Notes under the pieces: generated by a model
Databases searched by the model: none
What the model was told of the DNA's origin: nothing
Seen by the model: the letters and a program-made list of their open reading frames with translations, nothing else
Program-made: the position numbers and the translations under genes
Assembly: GCA_964636275.1 (NCBI GenBank)
Contig: CAZWRN010000044.1
Span: 1-6,837, forward strand
Origin: CAZWRN01 sp964636275
GTDB taxonomy: Bacteria; Patescibacteriota; Microgenomatia; Daviesbacterales; UBA10151
DNA: 6,837 nt
Direction of reading: 5' to 3'
Part shown: piece by piece, positions 1 to 5,370 of the stretch
Numbering within the stretch: the first letter of the stretch is position 1
How the letters are laid out: each line of letters starts with the position of its first letter

Positions 1-10
1 AAATTAATTT

Positions 11-1525
11 ATGAATTTTATCGACAATTTTTTAAATAAAATCACCATGTACCGACTGGTACTTTATTATCTGGTCGGTCTGGTGGGCCTGGCTGCAGCG
101 GCTGCATTTTTAGGATTTCTGCCTTTTAATGGTTTAATGTTTCTCTTTACAGTAATGTTTGTTTTAGTGATTGCTTGGTTGACGAATACCGTATTTGCAG
201 CTCTTTTTGAAGCCACAACTAATCTTGAATCAGTCTATATTTCCGGCCTGATTTTGGTCTTGATAGTACCACCGATTGGATCCTTTCATGATCTTGGATT
301 TTTATTTTGGGCTGCGGTCTGGATATGTGCTTCAAAATTTATTTTTGAAGTAGATAAAAAACATCTATTCAATCCAGTGGCAATTGCTGTTTTTCTCACT
401 TCAGTTGTTTTAGGCCAGTCAGCCAATTGGTGGGTAGGCAATGGTATTTTGTTTATACCAGTTCTTTTGGGTGGGCTACTGATTATGCGAAAAATCAGAC
501 GTACTTTTTTGGTGATGACTTTTTTGGTCGCAGCTCTCAGCTCGGTGTTATTGACCGGATTTCTGAAAAACGCTGATTTATGGGTACTCACCCAAAAAAC
601 TTTTCTTTATTCGCCACTTCTATTTTTAGCTTTTGTAATGCTGACCGAGCCCGCTACAACTCCGCCTAGAAAATGGGGACAGATGCTTTATGGGGCCATT
701 GTGGGTATCCTGTACAATCCAATGATTCATTTCCAGTCTCTCTATACGACCCCTGAATCTGCGCTACTGATTGGAAATGTATTTAGCTTTTTTATTAGTC
801 CATTGAGCAAAAGAGTCGTAACTTTAAAACAAAAAGTTAATTTGGCCAAAGATACTTTAGGATTTATTTTCATACCAAATAAAAAACTGGCCTATCTTCC
901 TGGTCAGTATATGGAATGGACTTTACCGCAAAAAAAACAGGATAGCCGAGGGAATAGACGCTATTTCACTATCGCCTCATCTCCAACAGAAGACACAATT
1001 CAACTTGGAGTGAAATACTATCCTCAGGCATCTCAATTTAAACAAACTTTGGCTCAGATGCAGCCCGATACAAAAATGATTATAGGTACTTTAGCCGGGG
1101 ATTTTACTCTGCCAGATGATCCTGCCAAAAAGCTGGTTTTTATAGCCGGGGGGATTGGAGTCACACCTTTTAGAAGTATGATTAAATATCTGATCGATAA
1201 AAAAGAAAAAAGGGATATTGTCCTTTTTTATTCAAACAAAACACAGGACGAGATTGCATATAAAGATATTTTTGATCAAGCTGCTCAGGAGATTGGTCTT
1301 AAGACCATCTATACCCTTAGCGACGAAACAAAAATACCAGCAGGTTGGACTGGTGACAAAGGTTTTCTTACAGCCGATAAAGTCAGACAAGCAGTTCCGG
1401 ATTTTAAAGAACGGACTTTTTATCTGTCAGGGCCTCATGGAATGGTAACCGCCTTTGAGAAAACGCTAGCTGAAATGGGAGTGCCAAAACTACAGATTAA
1501 AACAGATTACTTCCCTGGTTTTTAA
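11..1525 (+). CDS. Membrane oxidoreductase: NqrB/RnfD-like membrane domain fused to an FAD/NAD(P)-binding ferredoxin-reductase module
   Basis: This 504-residue protein probably moves electrons between NAD(P)H, FAD and an unknown membrane partner. Residues about 15-265 are hydrophobic helices with NqrB/RnfD-like motifs: the segment 69-88 ending in VPP, HLFNP at 118-122, basic RKIRR at 160-164, and the TEPATTPP stretch at 212-219 followed by GQMLYGAIVG. From about 268 a soluble reductase begins, with PGQY (297-300), the FAD-binding RRYFTIAS (316-323), the nucleotide-binding GGIGVTP (380-386), SGPHGM (473-478) and a C-terminal aromatic YFPGF. The loop that carries the flavinylated Thr (S-x-A-T) in RnfD is absent: only a short stretch separates FNP from the basic RKIRR. 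The single Cys (106) rules out a plant-type 2Fe-2S domain. No Shine-Dalgarno is visible in the 10 bases before the ATG. ATG 47 (Met13) is an alternative start. The family call is strong, but electron donor and acceptor are unknown. Confidence 0.88.
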   Translation: MNFIDNFLNKITMYRLVLYYLVGLVGLAAAAAFLGFLPFNGLMFLFTVMFVLVIAWLTNTVFAALFEATTNLESVYISGLILVLIVPPIGSFHDLGFLFWAAVWICASKFIFEVDKKHLFNPVAIAVFLTSVVLGQSANWWVGNGILFIPVLLGGLLIMRKIRRTFLVMTFLVAALSSVLLTGFLKNADLWVLTQKTFLYSPLLFLAFVMLTEPATTPPRKWGQMLYGAIVGILYNPMIHFQSLYTTPESALLIGNVFSFFISPLSKRVVTLKQKVNLAKDTLGFIFIPNKKLAYLPGQYMEWTLPQKKQDSRGNRRYFTIASSPTEDTIQLGVKYYPQASQFKQTLAQMQPDTKMIIGTLAGDFTLPDDPAKKLVFIAGGIGVTPFRSMIKYLIDKKEKRDIVLFYSNKTQDEIAYKDIFDQAAQEIGLKTIYTLSDETKIPAGWTGDKGFLTADKVRQAVPDFKERTFYLSGPHGMVTAFEKTLAEMGVPKLQIKTDYFPGF

Positions 1526-1532
1526 CCCCCTC

Positions 1533-1550
1533 TCAGCAATTATTCAGCAA
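1533..1550 (+). promoter_or_regulatory. Pho-box-like tandem direct repeat, candidate response-regulator operator
   Basis: TCAGCAA occurs at 1533-1539 and again, identically, at 1544-1550, separated by TTAT. The centres are 11 bp apart, about one helical turn. This 7-4-7 layout with an AT-rich spacer is that of PhoB/OmpR-family boxes, although the bases differ from the E. coli Pho box. It lies where a -35 element would be expected and ends 7 bp before the TATAAT of the response-regulator gene, whose own -35 is poor. Direct activation or autoregulation by that regulator is an inference. Confidence 0.45.
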
Positions 1551-1557
1551 AAAAAGG

Positions 1558-1563
1558 TATAAT
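1558..1563 (+). promoter_or_regulatory. -10 element of the two-component operon, probably leaderless
   Basis: A perfect TATAAT ends 6 nt before the ATG at 1570. With standard -10 geometry the transcript would start on the A of the ATG itself. There is no good -35 at 16-18 bp spacing and no TGn extension, so the promoter probably depends on an activator, and the 1533-1550 repeat is the candidate site. The space between 1526 and 1569 has no Shine-Dalgarno or obvious terminator. Confidence 0.65.
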
Positions 1564-1569
1564 CTGCCA

Positions 1570-2253
1570 ATGAAAATACTAGTAGTTGAAGACGAACACA
1601 AAATTGCTGCTTCACTAAAAAAGGGGCTAGAGCAAGAGTCATTTATTGTCGATATCGCCTTTGACGGCGAAGATGGATATGATCTGGCATCGACAGAAGA
1701 TTATGATGTGGTAATACTCGATCTCATGCTGCCAAAAATGACTGGCATTGAAGTATGCCAAAAATTACGCGATAACCAGCGTCACATGCCAGTATTAATG
1801 TTAACCGCCAAAGGGATGTTGCAGGATAAAATTGATGGTTTTAATGCCGGTGCTGATGACTATTTACCCAAACCATTTGCATTTGAAGAGTTATTGGCTA
1901 GAGTCAAAGCATTATCAAAAAGACCACAAAAAATAGTAAGTGATATTTTAAAAATAGACGATCTAACACTAAACACTAAAACATATGAAGTTAAAAGACA
2001 GGATTCTTTTATCAATTTATCTCAAAAGGAATACTCGCTACTCGAGTACTTAATGCGCCATCCAAATCAGATTCTGACAAAAGATCAGATCATTCAACAT
2101 GTTTGGGAATACGATTCAGATGTATTACCAAATACTGTCGAGGTATACATCGGCTATTTGCGCAACAAGATAGACAAACCATTTAAAAATCTATCCCCCT
2201 TACTGCAGACAGTTCGAGGCTTTGGATATAAAATTAAAGGAGCTAAACTGTAA
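1570..2253 (+). CDS. OmpR/PhoB-family DNA-binding response regulator
   Basis: This 227-residue cytoplasmic transcription factor has the family's usual length. The receiver domain (1-about 115) shows the acidic pair E7/D8, the phospho-acceptor D51 in VVILDLMLP, the switch T79 in MLTA, and K101-P102 in the LPKPF loop. The winged-helix domain (about 126-223) shows LTKDQIIQHVW (169-179), the recognition-helix region NTVEVYIGYLRNKID (188-202) and the wing TVRGFGYKI. All residues needed for phosphorylation are present. The start is fixed by MKILVVEDE, which is standard for the family, and by the -10 element 6 nt upstream. The kinase gene follows after 15 nt and is surely its partner. Target genes are not known; the repeat at 1533-1550 suggests autoregulation. 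Confidence 0.95.
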   Translation: MKILVVEDEHKIAASLKKGLEQESFIVDIAFDGEDGYDLASTEDYDVVILDLMLPKMTGIEVCQKLRDNQRHMPVLMLTAKGMLQDKIDGFNAGADDYLPKPFAFEELLARVKALSKRPQKIVSDILKIDDLTLNTKTYEVKRQDSFINLSQKEYSLLEYLMRHPNQILTKDQIIQHVWEYDSDVLPNTVEVYIGYLRNKIDKPFKNLSPLLQTVRGFGYKIKGAKL

Positions 2254-2268
2254 CTCATCACTAACTCT

Positions 2269-3291
2269 ATGTTTAATCAAGCAAGAATCAAATTAACTGT
2301 TTTCTATCTGATCATCATCATGGTCATTAGCTCTTTTTTTAGTCTGATTGTTTACAGATTGATGACTCAAGAACTAGACCGAATTGAGAGAATGAATCGG
2401 GTCAGAATGGAAGGTGAACCATTTTTTATTCAGTTGCAGACTCCCAACAAAAAGATTATTTTGATCTCTCCTGAAGTAATTGAGGAGTCCAAACATCGTC
2501 TTCAGTTGATGTTGTTTGGTATAAATCTGGGTATTTTGACTTTATCTGCAGTTGGCGGATATTATCTGGCCGGTCGTACTTTGCGTCCCATTCAGGAGAT
2601 GTTGGATCAGCAAAATCAATTTATCACCGATGCATCGCATGAACTTAAAACCCCATTGACCGCCTTGAAGACAGAGATTGAAGTATCTTTACGAGACAGC
2701 AAGTTGTCACTTGCAGAGGCCAAAAAATTATTACAAAGCAATCTTGAAGAGGTAAATTCTTTACAAAATTTATCAGAATCATTGATCAAACTTTCGCATA
2801 GCTCATCAATAAATCAAAAACAGTACTATGAAAAGATTAGTTTAAAAGATGAGTCGGACCAGGCAGTTCGTAAAATGCAGGGTCTAGCCAAACTTAAAAA
2901 GATTGGAATCAACAATAAAATAGGCAGTCACTACATATATGCTGTTAAAGGTACTTTTAGTGAGCTGCTTACCATTTTTATTGATAATGCGATCAAATAT
3001 AGTCCAGAAAAAACTACAATCTCATTGTTCTCAACTACCAGTGATGGTCATGTTTTGGTCTCTATTAAAGATCAGGGGATTGGGATAAAAAAAGCCGATC
3101 AATCAAAAATATTTAACCGTTTTTACCGAACCGATGAATCCAGATCCAAATCACCAGCCAATGGTTATGGTCTGGGATTAGCAATCGCATTGAAAACAAT
3201 CAAATCGCTACAGGGGAAAGTGGAAATAGAATCAGAGGTAAATAATGGGACTACCTTTACCATCTCATTGCCAAGGATCAAACATTCATAA
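2269..3291 (+). CDS. Membrane sensor histidine kinase, partner of the upstream response regulator
   Basis: This 340-residue kinase has TM1 at about 11-31, a very small outward-facing sensor segment (about 32-79) and TM2 at about 80-100. No full HAMP domain is evident: only about 20 residues separate TM2 from the dimerisation helix. The H-box SHELKTPL (123-130) carries the phospho-acceptor H124. The ATPase domain has the N-box around N240 in FIDNAIKYSP, the G1 box DQGIGI (268-273), an F-box at FNRFYRTD (282-289) and the G2 box GYGLGLAI (299-306). All are intact, so an active kinase is expected. The signal cannot be told from the sequence; the short sensor loop suggests detection of a membrane or envelope state. 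No promoter or Shine-Dalgarno is seen in the 15-nt gap, so it is probably cotranscribed with the regulator. Confidence 0.94.
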   Translation: MFNQARIKLTVFYLIIIMVISSFFSLIVYRLMTQELDRIERMNRVRMEGEPFFIQLQTPNKKIILISPEVIEESKHRLQLMLFGINLGILTLSAVGGYYLAGRTLRPIQEMLDQQNQFITDASHELKTPLTALKTEIEVSLRDSKLSLAEAKKLLQSNLEEVNSLQNLSESLIKLSHSSSINQKQYYEKISLKDESDQAVRKMQGLAKLKKIGINNKIGSHYIYAVKGTFSELLTIFIDNAIKYSPEKTTISLFSTTSDGHVLVSIKDQGIGIKKADQSKIFNRFYRTDESRSKSPANGYGLGLAIALKTIKSLQGKVEIESEVNNGTTFTISLPRIKHS

Positions 3292-3327
3292 TCTGAGGTA
3301 TTTTATAGTAAGTTTTTAATTTCAGTG

Positions 3328-3336
3328 TGATATTAT
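3328..3336 (+). promoter_or_regulatory. Extended -10 promoter of the serine hydrolase gene
   Basis: TGA-TATTAT is an extended -10 (TGn plus hexamer at 3331-3336). The hexamer ends 8 nt before ATG 3345, so the transcript would begin at about 3342-3345 with a leader of 0-3 nt. No -35 of quality is seen, as is usual for extended -10 promoters. Because the element overlaps the GTG at 3327, it argues that translation begins at ATG 3345. Confidence 0.55.
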
Positions 3337-3344
3337 CATTCAGT

Positions 3345-4298
3345 ATGGCCAGACGTTCTGCCACCAGTAAATTTTTCGCCTTTATCAGCTATATTTTCTT
3401 CTGTGTATTGATCGGAGTGGCTATCTTCTGGGTTTCAGAAAAGATAGAAAATCAGGCCACTGAAAAAATCCTAATCGCCGATAGCTCCTCATCAGGTGAC
3501 GTAAAAGGTATCCAGGCCTCTTCAACTCCGCAACCATCTCCCACCATTCCGCCGTTAGGGTCAGCTGTAATGAAGGCATTAGAGGGGACAAAAGGGGAGT
3601 ATGCAGTTGGGATAAAACACCTTAAAACAGGTGAAGAATATTATCTCAATCAACACAAATCATTTGAAAGTGGGTCTCTGTACAAACTATGGGTGATGGC
3701 GGAGACATTTCGCAAAGTTGAAGCTGGTGAGTTGATGCTGGAGGACTCTCTGAGTGCGACTTATGCCAATCTGAATCAAACATTTGGTATTGATCCGGAA
3801 AACGCTGAATTTACATCAGGAGGAATCACTCAGTCAGTTGCTCAGGCACTAAATCAGATGATTACCATCTCTCATAATGGGGCCGCCATGCTGCTGACAA
3901 AAGAAAACAAAATTTCAACTATCAAAAAATGGATTGATGATCATGGCTACACAGAATCAGAGGTCGGAGGAGATCCGGCCACATCCGTCCATGATATGGT
4001 TAAATTTTTTGATGATCTTCAGTCAGGCAAATTAGCAAATGCTGAAAACACGGAAAAAATGCTCAAAATGCTAAAAGACCAAAGATTAAATCGCAAACTG
4101 CCGGCGGATTTACCATCAGATACTGTTTTAGCTCATAAAACTGGTGAATTGGGGATGTTCAGCCATGATGCCGGAATAGTTTATGCCCCAAAAGGTGAGT
4201 ATATTATTGTAGTTTTGTCCAAAAGTGATACCCCGGCTGCGGCTGAGAAAAGAATTGCTGATGTTTCCAAAGCCGTCTATGATTACTTCCAGAAATAA
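3345..4298 (+). CDS. Membrane-anchored extracytoplasmic serine hydrolase, class A beta-lactamase-like fold
   Basis: With the ATG start the protein has 317 residues. A basic N-terminus (MARR) precedes one membrane anchor (about 10-30). There is no lipobox, so it is an uncleaved anchor rather than a lipoprotein. A Ser/Pro/Thr-rich linker (about 46-74) leads to the catalytic domain. The penicillin-binding-type motifs are present: SxxK as SLYK (S111, K114), SxN as SHN (176-178) and KTG (265-267). Between SHN and the next helices the chain is short, and no E-x-x-L-N omega loop is visible. That loop holds the deacylating Glu166 in true class A enzymes. It is therefore more likely a peptidoglycan-directed peptidase or other serine hydrolase than a drug-inactivating lactamase. 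The GTG at 3327 would add six residues but lies in the promoter. The gene stands alone between two promoters. Confidence 0.85.
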   Translation: MARRSATSKFFAFISYIFFCVLIGVAIFWVSEKIENQATEKILIADSSSSGDVKGIQASSTPQPSPTIPPLGSAVMKALEGTKGEYAVGIKHLKTGEEYYLNQHKSFESGSLYKLWVMAETFRKVEAGELMLEDSLSATYANLNQTFGIDPENAEFTSGGITQSVAQALNQMITISHNGAAMLLTKENKISTIKKWIDDHGYTESEVGGDPATSVHDMVKFFDDLQSGKLANAENTEKMLKMLKDQRLNRKLPADLPSDTVLAHKTGELGMFSHDAGIVYAPKGEYIIVVLSKSDTPAAAEKRIADVSKAVYDYFQK

Positions 4299-4309
4299 CC
4301 CTTTATATC

Positions 4310-4365
4310 CTGATCACTAATGTCTAACTCCTACTTACTATAGCCTAAAGCCTATTTACTGACTA
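4310..4365. repeat. Array of eight degenerate 7-nt repeats, consensus CT(A/G)NNNN
   Basis: Eight contiguous 7-nt units start at 4310, 4317, 4324, 4331, 4338, 4345, 4352 and 4359. Six begin with CTA, and the first and last with CTG; the other four bases vary (for example CTAACTC, CTATAGC, CTAAAGC). The array lies 11 nt after the serine hydrolase stop and ends about 30 nt before the next -35, so it belongs to the 3' region of the upstream gene. No strong hairpin or U-tract is seen in it, so it is not an ordinary intrinsic terminator. The remaining sequence up to 4396 shows nothing recognisable. Function unknown. Confidence 0.7.
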
Positions 4366-4396
4366 AATATTCATACAAAAAAATTACAGAAAATGT

Positions 4397-4425
4397 TTGA
4401 TACAGCTGAGTAAAAGTGGTACGAT
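4397..4425 (+). promoter_or_regulatory. Sigma70-type promoter of the 7TM/ATP-grasp operon, probably leaderless
   Basis: TTGATA (4397-4402) and TACGAT (4420-4425) are separated by exactly 17 bp. The -10 ends 6 nt before ATG 4432, which puts the predicted transcription start on the A of the start codon. This is the best complete promoter in the window. No Shine-Dalgarno lies before the ATG. Confidence 0.65.
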
Positions 4426-4431
4426 AGACGC

Positions 4432-5370
4432 ATGAAATCCCCCCTTTTGGCGTTAATAGTTAGTCTGTCGCTTTTTGTTTTTCCTATCTCAGTCAGTGCT
4501 GTCCAGACTGCAGCCAGAGTCTCTCCTTCTCCTGAAAATGTCATTGAAGCGACTGTCTCAGCCTCAGAATCTGCCCAGATAGCATCTGAATCAGCGGCAT
4601 TAGCTGAGCTACTGGCACAGCTGCAAAAAGATGATCTGACCAAACCAGAAGAGACTCCTGAAAAAGCCGCTGTCTTGGAATTATTTAAACAAAGGCCTGA
4701 AGCATCTCTCAACCCAATCAATTTTATGGCTTATACAGTTCAATACGCTGTTAATATGGGTATTCCAGCCAATACGATTGTATTGATATTGTTGCTGCCT
4801 GTATTGGCAAGTATGATCGCTTTCATCAGATTGGTCGTGGGGTTGCCAAGTATGGAGATGCTGGTGCCTATTATTTTATCGGTCTCATTAATAGCTACCG
4901 GTCTGACAGCTGGATCCATTTTGATCATCAGTATACTGATCGCATCACTGGCCTCACGAGTTATTCTAAAAAAGGTTCGTATTATGCAGCTGCCAAAAAT
5001 GTCATTGTCGCTCTTTCTGGTATCCATCATGGTATTTTTATCACTTCTACTCAGTGCTCAGCTGGGAATACTCTCTGTCCAATATATCTCAATTTTTCCT
5101 ATCCTGGTTTTTATTTTACTTTCAGACAAAATCGTCTCTTTACAGCTCCAGCGCAGCTTACTCGATACGCTAAATATCACATTTCTGACAATTATCATTG
5201 GACTTTTGGGTTATGCTATTTTACAGTACAACCCTTTGCGTGAAGCAGTACTTTTGTATCCAGAACTGATCTTATTGCTGATACCATTAAACTTAATAAT
5301 TGGTCGATACTTTGGACTTCGTCTGACCGAGTATTTCCGTTTCAAATCAATCAAATCCAATGGCAATTAG
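4432..5370 (+). CDS. 7TM protein of the type usually fused to an inactive transglutaminase (7TM_transglut-like)
   Basis: This 312-residue protein opens with a signal peptide (about 1-23, ending VSA). An exported Ala/Ser/Glu-rich, probably helical segment (about 24-98) follows, then about seven membrane helices: roughly 113-133, 143-157, 159-176, 191-208, 217-231, 247-265 and 272-290. Family-like features are GIPANT before the first helix, IAFIRLVVGLPSMEMLVPI (129-147), and the C-terminal YPEL plus IIGRYFGLRLTEYFRF. In better-known proteobacterial relatives the exported part is an inactive transglutaminase domain; here it is replaced by the short helical segment. The next gene overlaps it by 11 nt and encodes the ATP-grasp ligase that accompanies this family elsewhere, so the two probably work as a complex at the inner face of the membrane. 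Substrate unknown. Confidence 0.82.
   Translation: MKSPLLALIVSLSLFVFPISVSAVQTAARVSPSPENVIEATVSASESAQIASESAALAELLAQLQKDDLTKPEETPEKAAVLELFKQRPEASLNPINFMAYTVQYAVNMGIPANTIVLILLLPVLASMIAFIRLVVGLPSMEMLVPIILSVSLIATGLTAGSILIISILIASLASRVILKKVRIMQLPKMSLSLFLVSIMVFLSLLLSAQLGILSVQYISIFPILVFILLSDKIVSLQLQRSLLDTLNITFLTIIIGLLGYAILQYNPLREAVLLYPELILLLIPLNLIIGRYFGLRLTEYFRFKSIKSNGN

Noticed and set aside
286..591. Minus-strand open frame inside the redox gene
   Set aside because: It is antisense to well-conserved membrane motifs and shows no domain or start signal of its own.
2236..2242. AAAGGAG as a Shine-Dalgarno for the histidine kinase
   Set aside because: It is 26 nt before the ATG and inside the response-regulator codons, too far to position a ribosome at 2269.
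3327..3344. GTG at 3327 as start of the serine hydrolase gene
   Set aside because: It lies within the extended -10 element, has no Shine-Dalgarno and adds only six residues before the basic MARR start of the membrane anchor; ATG 3345 fits better.
3345..4298. Calling the gene an antibiotic-resistance beta-lactamase
   Set aside because: The omega-loop E-x-x-L-N motif needed for class A hydrolysis is not seen, so the resistance label is unsupported.
4310..4365. CRISPR array
   Set aside because: The units are 7 nt with no longer conserved repeat or spacer structure and no cas genes are present.
4403..4408. CAGCTG palindrome between -35 and -10 of the 7TM operon as an operator
   Set aside because: A 6-bp palindrome is expected often by chance and its flanks are not convincingly symmetric.
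4371..4721. Minus-strand open frame opposite the 7TM gene start
   Set aside because: Its Ser/Ala-rich composition mirrors the plus-strand signal peptide and helical segment, it crosses the promoter, and it shows no recognisable domain.
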